From Pseudomonadota bacterium (GTDB taxonomy: Bacteria; Pseudomonadota; Gammaproteobacteria; Burkholderiales; Burkholderiaceae): DNA of 7,165 bases. Positions 1 to 7,024 of this stretch are shown piece after piece. The translations under genes were made by a program, and so were the position numbers. The notes under the pieces are model-generated. The model was not told the origin of the DNA. It did no database searches and saw only the letters and a program-made list of their open reading frames with translations. The stretch spans positions 1 through 7,165 of the forward strand of contig JAEZQX010000199.1 in the NCBI GenBank assembly GCA_023441105.1. The letters run 5' to 3'. Numbering within the stretch: the first letter of the stretch is position 1; each line of letters opens with the position of its first letter.

Positions 1-233
1 GTGAACCAGGGATCGACCAGCCCCATGACCCAGGTGATCGAGAACAGCAGCGCCAGCCGCGAGACGAGCGCGAGGCCGAGGCCGAGCTTGCGCGCCAGCT
101 CGCGCCGCTGCGGCGGCTGGCGACCGACCAGGATCGACAGGAAGATGATGTTGTCGATGCCGAGCACCACCTCGAGCGCGAACAGCGTGGCGAGCGCGAC
201 CCAGCCTTCCGGTGTTGCAATCCAGTCGAACAC
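1..233 (-). CDS. TerC family integral membrane protein, N-terminal part (cut by window edge)
   Basis: The visible 77 codons begin VFDWIATPEGW and continue through a hydrophobic helix into LGIDNIIFLSILVGR. This is the characteristic TerC-family opening, with the conserved acidic E-x-V-L-G-I-D-N segment inside the first membrane helices. A basic cytoplasmic loop (RQPPQRRELARKLG) follows, and then a second helix (LALVSRLALLFSITWVMGL). TerC proteins are multi-helix inner-membrane proteins linked to tellurite resistance and, in Alx/MntP-type relatives, to manganese export. Substrate specificity cannot be told from this fragment. The start is a GTG at 231-233, chosen because GAGGAG (244-249) lies 10 nt upstream and the protein N-terminus fits the family. 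It lies 90 bp downstream of the alpha/beta hydrolase on the same strand, so co-transcription is possible. The rest of the gene is outside the window. Family assignment is firm; function is open. Confidence 0.88.
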   Translation of the reverse strand, partial: MFDWIATPEGWVALATLFALEVVLGIDNIIFLSILVGRQPPQRRELARKLGLGLALVSRLALLFSITWVMGLVDPWF

Positions 234-243
234 GATTCTTCAG

Positions 244-249
244 CTCCTC
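244..249 (-). promoter_or_regulatory. Ribosome binding site of the terC-like gene
   Basis: On the minus strand the sequence reads GAGGAG followed by 10 nt and then GTG. It is a strong Shine-Dalgarno match and supports the non-ATG start of the TerC-family gene. Confidence 0.65.
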
Positions 250-256
250 GCGGATT

Positions 257-273
257 GCATTGGAGCGCAATGC
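257..273 (-). other. Small inverted repeat in the terC leader
   Basis: GCATTG (257-262) and CAATGC (268-273) form a perfect 6-bp inverted repeat around a 5-nt loop. It ends 7 nt before the terC-like ribosome binding site, inside the 90-bp gap after the hydrolase stop. It could be a leader hairpin or a small operator. It has no T-tract, so it is not a canonical terminator. The leader does not look like the yybP-ykoY manganese riboswitch that precedes some terC genes. The repeat is short and may be chance. Confidence 0.3.
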
Positions 274-323
274 CACGCCATCGGACCCGCCTGCCGTCGA
301 CCGTCGCCCAGGACGGCCGGCGT

Positions 324-1223
324 TCATCCCCGCAGCGACTGCGCGATTTCCCGCGTCAGCGCGTCCTGTGGGTCGTCGAGCGACATGACGATGGAGAAAT
401 GATCGTGCCCGTCGAGGACCCGTGCCGAAACGTCCGGATTGCCCGCCGCCGTCCAGCGTCGCGCCAGCTCGACGCTCTGCCGGTGGTATTCCGGACCTTC
501 CTTGCCGCCGACCAGGGCAGCCCACTTGCCGGCGCTGGGCGCGGGCAGGTTCATCGGGCTGTTGGCGGCCACCTCGTCCGGCGACAACTGCAGGCTCTGC
601 TGCAGGTAGCAGCGGCTGATCGGCACCAGGTCGTGCAGGCCGCTGATGCTGAAGCCGGCCAGCGGGCGCGCCGCCACCGGGCGGGGCACCAGCGGCGCCG
701 TGAAGCCGCTCCAGTCGGTGGCGCCGACCATCGCGGTCAGGTGGCCGCCGGCCGAATGCCCGGCGACGCCGACTCGTGCCGGATCGCCGCCGAAGCTGGC
801 GGCATTGGCCAGGACCCAGGCCACCGCCTGGCGGCACTGCCTGACCAGCTCGCCCATCCGCACGCTCGGGATCAGCGCATAGTTCACCACCACGGTGGTG
901 ATGCCCTGCGGCACGAAGCCATTGGCAACGTAGCTGAAGTCCGCCTTGTCGAGCATCAGCCAGTAGCCGCCGTGCAGGAAGACCAGCACCGGCGCCGGGC
1001 CCGGGCCGGGCGCGGGGAAGATGTCGACGCGCTCGATCGGCGTCGTCCCCACCGGCACGTCCAGCTGGGCGCCGGCCGCGAAGCGCTCCCGGGCGGCCAC
1101 GCTGGCAGCACGGTAGCGCTCCAGGTACTGCGGGAACTCCGGCACCTTGGCACGGTTGTCGTACTGGGCGTCCAACGCCGCCTGGTCGTAGTCGAGGAAT
1201 ACCTTCTGGCTCGTCTGGCTCAT
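324..1223 (-). CDS. Alpha/beta hydrolase, kynurenine formamidase/esterase-like
   Basis: This is a 299-residue protein of the alpha/beta-hydrolase fold. It has an oxyanion-hole motif HGGYW at residues 84-88 and a nucleophile elbow GHSAGG at 155-160, with Ser157 as the likely nucleophile. The segment VGGKEGPEYHRQS (238-250) aligns from memory with the acid-residue loop of arylformamidases, placing Glu242 where the catalytic acid normally sits. DGHDHFSIV (271-279) carries the likely catalytic His275. There is no signal peptide, so it is probably cytoplasmic. The family hydrolyses small esters or amides, including N-formylkynurenine. No tryptophan-degradation gene (kynA, kynU) is nearby, so the substrate is undecided. 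The ATG at 1221-1223 was chosen because AGGAG lies 10 nt upstream; the frame is open further upstream to a possible start at 1289, but that adds a basic, low-complexity stretch. It diverges from the cyclic-di-GMP gene and precedes the terC-like gene. Confidence 0.88.
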   Translation of the reverse strand: MSQTSQKVFLDYDQAALDAQYDNRAKVPEFPQYLERYRAASVAARERFAAGAQLDVPVGTTPIERVDIFPAPGPGPAPVLVFLHGGYWLMLDKADFSYVANGFVPQGITTVVVNYALIPSVRMGELVRQCRQAVAWVLANAASFGGDPARVGVAGHSAGGHLTAMVGATDWSGFTAPLVPRPVAARPLAGFSISGLHDLVPISRCYLQQSLQLSPDEVAANSPMNLPAPSAGKWAALVGGKEGPEYHRQSVELARRWTAAGNPDVSARVLDGHDHFSIVMSLDDPQDALTREIAQSLRG

Positions 1224-1233
1224 TCGCCTGCTT

Positions 1234-1238
1234 CTCCT
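1234..1238 (-). promoter_or_regulatory. Ribosome binding site of the alpha/beta hydrolase
   Basis: AGGAG on the minus strand, 10 nt upstream of the ATG at 1223. It decides in favour of this start over an upstream in-frame candidate. Confidence 0.6.
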
Positions 1239-1435
1239 GGAACTTTGCTTCTGCTGGATCTCCGTACCGCCGCGTGCCGTCCGGCGCACGACGCAGGACG
1301 CCCATCGGCCGGCGGCGACCGGGGCGACTCCCGTCCCTAAACTTGCCCTTCAACCTCTCCCGCTCTCTCCGGACGCGCTAGCCGCAATTGCTGAAGAATA
1401 CGACAGACTGGTCCAGGCATCTGCCCTCGGCCGCG

Positions 1436-4400
1436 ATGGGACTCGGCAAGCGCTGGTGGGCGGGCCAGCTCGCCGGCTGGCTGCTGGCGGCGGTGGTGGT
1501 GACCTATGCGACCTGGTTCTTCGGCTTCGCCACGGTCCACGACGGCCCGTTGGGCGCCGTGCCGGTGCGCGCCCTCGCCTCCGACCGGCAGTTCAGCGAC
1601 GTGCAGGAAATGGTCGGCATCCTCGGTCAGGCCCCGGAGCAGGCGGTGGTCAAGACCGGCATCCACAAGCCGACCACCTGGATCCTCGCCACCATCCCGC
1701 GCGGCCTGCGCTTCCAGGGCCGGACCATCCACCTGACCGAGAAGAGCATCGCGCGCGGCGAGGCGGTCTTGCTGAACGCGCGCGGCCAGGCCGTGCTGTG
1801 GTCGATGTTCGGCGTCGGTCTGACGCCGCTCGAGGCCCGGCGCGCGCTGCCGGGCTACTCGCTGGAGATCCCATCGGACTGGAACGATCGCGAGGACCTG
1901 ACGCTGGTCGTGCGGGTCGAGCCTGCCGGGGTGACCAACTCGCTCGCCATCGACCTCTGGTACACCAAGCGCTTCCAGGACGCCCAGTTCAAGCTGCAGC
2001 AGCGCACGGCCATGCTGATCGGCGCGCTCATGCTGCTCACCGCCTACGCCCTGGCCGCAGCGCAGGCCGGCAAGGTTCCCTACCTGCTGGTGTTCGCCTT
2101 CTGGCTGGTGGCGCGCTGCGGCTTCGTGATGAGCACCGACGGCTTCAGCTTCTTCTCCTTCGGGGTGCACGCGGGGTCGCCGCTCGGGCTCGGCCTGCGG
2201 CAGGTGGCGCTGCTGTCGTTCCCGTTCGCCTCGGCGCTGCTGCTGTGGTCGTTGACGCAGGCGGAGCTGCAGGGCACATTCGTGCGCCGGCTGCTGCTCG
2301 CGGTGCTGGTCGCAAGCTGCGGCGCAACCCTGGTGGTGGGCGTGCTGCCGTCGCCGGTCTTCCAGGTGCTGCTGTGGCTGTCGGCCGCCACGGTCATCGC
2401 CACGGTGCTGACGGTGATCATCGCCGGATTCCGGCGCATCAACAACACCACCACCCGCTGGTACTTCGGCGGGCTGCTGGTGGACGTTGCTGCCGGGCTC
2501 AATCAGCTGATCCAGTCGATGGGCTACGCCACGCCGCTGCCCCTGCTCAGCCTGCAGCCGGTCTCGCTGCTGTCGGCGATGCTGCCCGGCCTCGCCGGCG
2601 GTTCCATGGTCGCCAAGGAGCGGGCCCGGCGGATGCAGGCGCAGGAGGCGGTGATCGAAGTCCTGGGCCGGTACGAGTCGGTCTATCGGACGGTGCCGAT
2701 CGGCCTGGTATCCTTCGGTCCCGACGACCAGGCAGAGCGCTTCAACGACGGCTTCGCACGCATGTTCGGCCTGCCTTCGCCGCTCGCTGGCGCCCACGGC
2801 GCGCCGCAGTCCGGCGTGCAGGATGCGGGCCGCGCCGCAGCCACGATCGACATGCCGGCCATCGACCGGGTATTCCCGGTCGCGCTGCGCAACCGCATCC
2901 GCGCCGAGCTGGCGAGCGACGGCGAGTGCGACTTTCCCTACCGGATCGGCGACGAGCTCCAGGGCCGCTGGCTGCGCATCCTCGCCAGCGGCACGCATGC
3001 GTCCTTCGAAGCGAGCGTGACCGACATCACCGAGCACAAGAACACCGAGCGCCGGCTCGCCCATGCAGCCGAGCACGACGCGCTGACCGGCGCCCTCAAC
3101 CGCCGCGGCCTGGTTCGCCGCATCACCCGCCTGCTCGATGCCGGCACCGGACATGGCATCGGCAAGGCGTCGCTGCTGTACCTCGACCTCGACCGCTTCA
3201 AGCTGCTCAACGACCTGTTCGGCCACCCTGCCGGCGACGTCGTGCTGCAGGAGGTGGTCAGCCGCCTGCAGGCCGCGCTCGGCGACAAGACCGCCGTTGC
3301 CCGCCTCGGCGGCGACGAGTTCGCCGCGCTGCTCGACGCCGACGGCAGCGCCGACCATGAGGAGCTGGCACAGCGCGCGCTGCAGGCGATCGCCGGCGAG
3401 CCATTCCGCATACCGCCGCGCAGCTTCAGCGTCACCGCCAGCGTCGGCCTGTTCCGTTTCGCAGCCGGCCTGTCGTCCGAAGCGCTGATCGCCGGCGCCG
3501 ACCGCGCCTGCCTCGACGCCAAGCGCAAGGGGCGCAACCAGGTCGTGATCCAGAACGATGCCAGCGCCCTGATCAAGCGGCAGATGGCGGAGCTGGCGGT
3601 GCTCGCCGACCTCGGCGACAGCGATACCTTCGGCGAGTTCGAGCTGACGATCCAGCCGATCGTCTCGCTGCACGACCCGCGGCGCATGGGCGGCGAGGTG
3701 CTGCTGCGCCACCGGGCCCGCGACGGCAGCCTGCAGCCGGCCGACCATCTCACCGATGCCGCCGCGGAGCGCGGCGAGATGTGCAACGTCGATCGCTGGA
3801 TGCTGCGCCAGTCGCTGCACTGGCTCAGCCGCCACGGCGAGCGCTTCGGTCAGCTGGACTTCCTGTCGCTGAACCTCTCGGCGACCTCGCTCAACGACGA
3901 GTTCTTCAAGACCTTCGTGCTGGCGCTGCTGCGCAAGCACCATCACATCGCGCACCTGGTGGTGGTCGAGATCGACGAAGGCGTCGCGATGCAGGACGTC
4001 TTCGTCATGGAGAAGTTCATCGCGCAGCTGCGCGAGACCGGGGCCCGCCTCGCGCTCGACGATTTCGGCAGCAGTGCCAGCAGCTTCGCGTCGCTCAGCG
4101 ACGTCGGCGCCAGCTACCTGAAGATCGACGGCCGCTTCGTCCGCTCGCTGTCGGAACAGGCATCCAGCACCACCGTGATCCGCACCATCAACGTGCTGGC
4201 CCACGAGCTGGGGATGGAATGCATTGCCGACTCGATCGACGACGCAGGCACCCTCGCCCTGGTCAGGCAGCTCGGCGCGGACTACGGACAGGGATCGGCC
4301 TTGTGCGAGCCGCTGCCGCTGGCGGAGTTCGAGGCCCTGTGCGCCGCCGGCCGGATCGAGCATCCGCCCGAGATCCGGCGCGCGCTGGGCGGCACTGCCG

Positions 4401-4447
4401 CCGTCAGCGCCCGGCCGCAGGCGACGCTGCCGGTGCCGGTGGTCTGA
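1436..4447 (+). CDS. Membrane-bound 7TM-PAS-GGDEF-EAL cyclic-di-GMP signalling protein
   Basis: This is a 1003-residue dual-domain cyclic-di-GMP protein. After a basic N-terminus (GKRWW) comes a membrane helix (about 9-30). A periplasmic domain of about 160 residues follows (31-190), then a bundle of about seven hydrophobic helices (191-390). This layout matches 7TMR-DISM receptors, whose extracellular part is a sugar-binding-like fold. The cytoplasmic part has a PAS-like domain (about 406-545) ending in a PAC-like VTDITEHK. A GGDEF domain follows (548-705) with DALTG, LDLDRFK (metal ligands near 584 and 586), ND and an intact GGDEF (625-629). The EAL domain (about 735-970) has EVL (754-756), Asn813, EIDE (845-848), DDFG (875-878), KID (896-898) and Gln952. 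The position equivalent to RxxD is GDKT, so the product-inhibition site is absent. AEGVE is replaced by ADSID (931-935). It is probably an active cyclase; phosphodiesterase activity is uncertain. The start is ambiguous: ATG 1436 is chosen, TTG 1388 is in frame after a TAG at 1379, and neither has a clear ribosome binding site. Confidence 0.93.
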   Translation: MGLGKRWWAGQLAGWLLAAVVVTYATWFFGFATVHDGPLGAVPVRALASDRQFSDVQEMVGILGQAPEQAVVKTGIHKPTTWILATIPRGLRFQGRTIHLTEKSIARGEAVLLNARGQAVLWSMFGVGLTPLEARRALPGYSLEIPSDWNDREDLTLVVRVEPAGVTNSLAIDLWYTKRFQDAQFKLQQRTAMLIGALMLLTAYALAAAQAGKVPYLLVFAFWLVARCGFVMSTDGFSFFSFGVHAGSPLGLGLRQVALLSFPFASALLLWSLTQAELQGTFVRRLLLAVLVASCGATLVVGVLPSPVFQVLLWLSAATVIATVLTVIIAGFRRINNTTTRWYFGGLLVDVAAGLNQLIQSMGYATPLPLLSLQPVSLLSAMLPGLAGGSMVAKERARRMQAQEAVIEVLGRYESVYRTVPIGLVSFGPDDQAERFNDGFARMFGLPSPLAGAHGAPQSGVQDAGRAAATIDMPAIDRVFPVALRNRIRAELASDGECDFPYRIGDELQGRWLRILASGTHASFEASVTDITEHKNTERRLAHAAEHDALTGALNRRGLVRRITRLLDAGTGHGIGKASLLYLDLDRFKLLNDLFGHPAGDVVLQEVVSRLQAALGDKTAVARLGGDEFAALLDADGSADHEELAQRALQAIAGEPFRIPPRSFSVTASVGLFRFAAGLSSEALIAGADRACLDAKRKGRNQVVIQNDASALIKRQMAELAVLADLGDSDTFGEFELTIQPIVSLHDPRRMGGEVLLRHRARDGSLQPADHLTDAAAERGEMCNVDRWMLRQSLHWLSRHGERFGQLDFLSLNLSATSLNDEFFKTFVLALLRKHHHIAHLVVVEIDEGVAMQDVFVMEKFIAQLRETGARLALDDFGSSASSFASLSDVGASYLKIDGRFVRSLSEQASSTTVIRTINVLAHELGMECIADSIDDAGTLALVRQLGADYGQGSALCEPLPLAEFEALCAAGRIEHPPEIRRALGGTAAVSARPQATLPVPVV
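4404..4447. other. Tail-to-tail overlap of two convergent genes
   Basis: The last 44 bp of the GGDEF-EAL gene (plus) are also the last 44 bp of the lytic transglycosylase gene (minus). The overlap encodes the C-terminal VSARPQATLPVPVV of one protein and the Pro/Ala tail of the other. There is no room for an intergenic terminator between the two convergent units. Confidence 0.85.
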
Positions 4448-5147
4448 TCGCCGCGGGCGGCGAGGGCGCTGCTGCCGGCGGATCGCCTTCGTCCGGCGAC
4501 CGTGCCGCTGCGGGCGGTGGCGGAGGGAGATGCGGCGGGCGCTTGAACTCCCAGCGCTTCCAGGCGGCCAGCACCGCCTTTGGATAAGGGTCGCGTCCCC
4601 GGCTGCCGTTGTAGCGGCCGAGCGCGAGGAAGAGGTTGCCCTTCTCCATGTCGAGGTAGTGACGCAGGATGACGCAACCGTAGCGGATGTTGCTGACCAT
4701 GTCGAAGAGGGCACCGGGATCGCCGTCGCCGATGACCCGCGTCCAGAACGGCATCACCTGCATGTAGCCGCGCGCGCCGGCGCTCGACACCGCATAGCGC
4801 CGGAAGCCGCTTTCGACCTGGATCAACCCCAGGACCAGCTCCGGCTCGAGCCCCGCCCGCTGCGCCTCGTAGCGCACGGTGTGGAGGAACTCGCGGCGCA
4901 ACTCGTAGTTGGGCAGATGGCGAAGCGGCAGCTTGTCGGACATCGCCGTGAGCCAGGAGACCTTGTACTCCAGCGACTCCCACAACGGTTGCGGCTCCCG
5001 GCGATCCGCAATGGCCGCCGACAGGGCTACCTTCACCGCCGCCGACAGCTCCTCGTACTGCTGCGCGCCGGCCCGTGCCGGCGGCGCCTTGATCGCCAGC
5101 AGCGCCACCAATCCGGCCAGGACGGCGAGCCCCCTGCGCCGCGCCAT
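4404..5147 (-). CDS. Lytic transglycosylase (SLT family) with proline-rich tail
   Basis: This is a 247-residue exported murein hydrolase. Residues 1-26 form a signal peptide: MARRR, a hydrophobic core, then a likely cleavage after ARA. An uncharacterised alpha-helical spacer precedes the SLT domain (about 95-200). Catalytic Glu112 lies in QVESGF, followed by GARGYMQVMP (124-133), NIRYGCVILRHYL (153-165) and ALGRYNGS (175-182). These are all hallmarks of Slt70-type family 1 lytic transglycosylases, which cleave the MurNAc-GlcNAc bond to give 1,6-anhydromuropeptides. Residues 204-247 are rich in Pro and Ala, with five prolines in a row at 208-212. No lipobox Cys is seen, so it is periplasmic or soluble rather than a lipoprotein. 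The gene follows proS on the same strand and probably shares its transcript. An in-frame GTG at 5198 would start 4 nt after the proS stop but would give an unusually long signal n-region, so ATG 5147 is preferred. Confidence 0.92.
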   Translation of the reverse strand: MARRRGLAVLAGLVALLAIKAPPARAGAQQYEELSAAVKVALSAAIADRREPQPLWESLEYKVSWLTAMSDKLPLRHLPNYELRREFLHTVRYEAQRAGLEPELVLGLIQVESGFRRYAVSSAGARGYMQVMPFWTRVIGDGDPGALFDMVSNIRYGCVILRHYLDMEKGNLFLALGRYNGSRGRDPYPKAVLAAWKRWEFKRPPHLPPPPPAAARSPDEGDPPAAAPSPPAAIRPPAPAASPAAGR

Positions 5148-5202
5148 GTCGCCCGGCGCCGGCCCCTGGCGCGGTTGCGACCTCAGGGCCCGAGCCACTC
5201 CG

Positions 5203-6972
5203 TCAGAGGGCCTCGAGCCGCTGCGCCACCTCGGCAGCAGCGGCGGCGAGCGGCACCTTGTCGGTCACCAGGCCGCGCCGGACGGTCAACTCGATGACGC
5301 CTTCCTTGAGGCCGCGATCACCGACCGTCACCCGCAGCGGCACGCCGACGAGCTCCCAGTCCGCGAACATCGCGCCCGGGCGTTCGCCGCGGTCGTCCAG
5401 GATCGCGTCGACCCCGGCCCGCTGCAGTTGCTCGAGCAAGCCGATGGCCGCCTCGCGCACCGCCTCCGACCGGTCCATGCCCATCGGGCAGATCACGACC
5501 TCGAACGGCGCGATACGCCGCGGCCAGATGATGCCCTTGTCGTCGTGGTTCTGCTCGATGGCGGCGCCGAGCAGGCGGGTGACGCCGATGCCGTAGCAGC
5601 CCATCTCCATCGGCTTGGCCTTGCCGTCCTCGTCGATGAAGTTGGCCTGCATCGCCGCCGAGTAGCGGGTGCCGAGATAGAACACGTGGCCGACTTCGAT
5701 GCCGCGCTGGATTGCGAGGACCCCCTTGCCGTCGGGCGAGGGGTCGCCGGCGAGGACATTGCGGATGTCGGCGGTGATGATGGGGCCCTGCCGGCCTTCC
5801 GCCGCCGGCAGCGGCAGGTCGCGGCCCCAGTTCATGCCGGTCAGGTGATAGTCGACTTCGTTGGCGCCGCAGATGAAGTCGCTCATCGCCGCCACCGTGC
5901 GGTCCACCACGATGCGCACCGGCTTGGCCACTTCCAGCGGCCCGAGATAGCCGGGCGGGCAGCCGAAATGCTCGATGATCTCCGCCTCGGTGGCGAAGCG
6001 AAAGCCGGCGAGGCCCGGTACCTTGCTGGCCTTGATCTCGTTCAGGTCGTGGTCGCCGCGCACCATCAGCAGCCAGATGACGGGAGCGGCGGCGGTGCCG
6101 TCGGCATTGAGCGAATCGGTGGCGAGCACCAGCGACTTGACGGTGCGGGCCAGCGGCACGCCGAGGAACTCGGCGACGTCGTCACAGCGCGCCTTGCCGG
6201 GCGTGGCCGTCTTCTTCATCGGCTGGGTCGGGTCCGCGCGCCGGGCAATCAGCGACACCGCTTCGGCCAGCTCGACGTTGGCGGCATAGCTCGAGCCGGC
6301 GCAATAGGCGATCGCATCCTCGCCGGTGTCGGCGATCACCTGGAACTCATGGCTGGCAGAACCGCCGATGGCCCCGGTGTCCGCCGCCACCGCCCGGTAG
6401 GTCAGGCCGATGCGGTCGAAGATGCGGATGTAGGCGTCGTACATCCGCTGGTAGCTCTGCAAGGCCTCGTCCGGATTGCGGTCGAAGGAATAGGCATCCT
6501 TCATGGTGAATTCCCGGCCGCGCATGACGCCGAAGCGTGGGCGCCGCTCGTCGCGGAACTTCGTCTGGATGTGATAGAAGTTCTTCGGCAACTGCCGGTA
6601 GCTCTTGAGATCCTGCCGCGCGATGTCGGTGATCACCTCTTCGGAGGTGGGCTGGATGATGAAGTCCCGCTCATGCCGGTCCTTGACCCTCATCAGCTCA
6701 GGGCCATACTTCTCCCAGCGTCCCGACTCCATCCAGAGCTCCGCCGGCTGGACCACCGGCATCAGCAGCTCGATCGCGCCCGCCCGGTCCATTTCGTCCC
6801 GAATGATCGACTCGATCCGCCGGATGACGCGCAGGCCCAGCGGCATGTAGGTATAGATACCTCCGGCGAGCTTCTTGATCATGCCGGCGCGGGTCATCAG
6901 CCGGTGGCTGACGACCTCGGCATCGGCCGGCGCCTCTTTCAGAGTGGCCAGGTGGAAGGAGGTAGCTTTCAT
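5203..6972 (-). CDS. proS: Prolyl-tRNA synthetase, bacterial type with editing (INS) domain
   Basis: This 589-residue class II aminoacyl-tRNA synthetase charges tRNA-Pro with proline in the cytoplasm. The N-terminal [20 protein letters not shown] and [23 protein letters not shown] (motif 1 region) are typical of the E. coli-type enzyme. TSEE (109-112) and [21 protein letters not shown] (139-159, motif 2) bind proline and ATP. The insertion domain (about 224-407), which hydrolyses mischarged Ala-tRNA-Pro, is complete and carries Lys279 in TVKSLVL, matching the editing lysine of E. coli. Motif 3 is [13 protein letters not shown] (458-470). The rest is the anticodon-binding domain (about 490-589). 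Length is slightly above the 572 residues of E. coli. No strong ribosome binding site precedes the ATG at 6970-6972. It is head-to-head with rppH and is followed after 55 bp by the transglycosylase gene. Confidence 0.98.
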   Translation of the reverse strand: MKATSFHLATLKEAPADAEVVSHRLMTRAGMIKKLAGGIYTYMPLGLRVIRRIESIIRDEMDRAGAIELLMPVVQPAELWMESGRWEKYGPELMRVKDRHERDFIIQPTSEEVITDIARQDLKSYRQLPKNFYHIQTKFRDERRPRFGVMRGREFTMKDAYSFDRNPDEALQSYQRMYDAYIRIFDRIGLTYRAVAADTGAIGGSASHEFQVIADTGEDAIAYCAGSSYAANVELAEAVSLIARRADPTQPMKKTATPGKARCDDVAEFLGVPLARTVKSLVLATDSLNADGTAAAPVIWLLMVRGDHDLNEIKASKVPGLAGFRFATEAEIIEHFGCPPGYLGPLEVAKPVRIVVDRTVAAMSDFICGANEVDYHLTGMNWGRDLPLPAAEGRQGPIITADIRNVLAGDPSPDGKGVLAIQRGIEVGHVFYLGTRYSAAMQANFIDEDGKAKPMEMGCYGIGVTRLLGAAIEQNHDDKGIIWPRRIAPFEVVICPMGMDRSEAVREAAIGLLEQLQRAGVDAILDDRGERPGAMFADWELVGVPLRVTVGDRGLKEGVIELTVRRGLVTDKVPLAAAAAEVAQRLEAL

Positions 6973-6984
6973 AGTGTCGATCTA

Positions 6985-6990
6985 TATAAT
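6985..6990 (+). promoter_or_regulatory. Consensus -10 box in the proS-rppH divergent promoter region
   Basis: A perfect TATAAT sits in an AT-rich island of this otherwise GC-rich DNA, 34 nt upstream of the rppH start. No good -35 box is present at 16-18 bp spacing (the region reads about GTAGCT), so the promoter may rely on an activator or be weaker than its -10 suggests. The same island read on the minus strand gives 4/6 matches such as TATATA, which would put proS transcription within a few bases of its ATG. Confidence 0.5.
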
Positions 6991-7010
6991 GAAATCAATT
7001 CTAGAGGATC

Positions 7011-7014
7011 GAGG
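7011..7014 (+). promoter_or_regulatory. Ribosome binding site of rppH
   Basis: GAGG lies 10 nt upstream of the ATG at 7025. A second purine-rich AGAGGA (7003-7008) lies just before it. It supports the rppH start used here. Confidence 0.5.
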
Positions 7015-7024
7015 CAGCGTAGCC

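Noticed and set aside
301..316. Possible terminator hairpin CCGTC/GACGG after the hydrolase stop
   Set aside because: The stem is only 5 bp, there is no T-tract on the minus strand, and such GC-rich repeats are common by chance in this DNA.
234..323. yybP-ykoY manganese riboswitch ahead of the terC-like gene
   Set aside because: The 90-bp gap does not show the conserved GC-rich loop sequences of that riboswitch and leaves little room for its multi-helix fold.
255..1340. Open frame of about 360 codons on the plus strand opposite the hydrolase
   Set aside because: Arg/His/Ala/Gly-rich antisense product without motifs. The hydrolase on the minus strand has an intact triad region and a ribosome binding site.
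1224..1435. Promoters for the divergent hydrolase and cyclic-di-GMP genes
   Set aside because: Only weak matches such as TAAACT at 1337-1342 without a -35 partner were found. Nothing in this region could be supported.
1337..4714. Open frame of over 1100 codons on the minus strand across the whole cyclic-di-GMP gene
   Set aside because: It is antisense to a gene with clear domains. Its predicted product is a low-complexity mix of Q, A, R, G, E and H with no motif, as expected from the opposite strand of a GC-rich gene.
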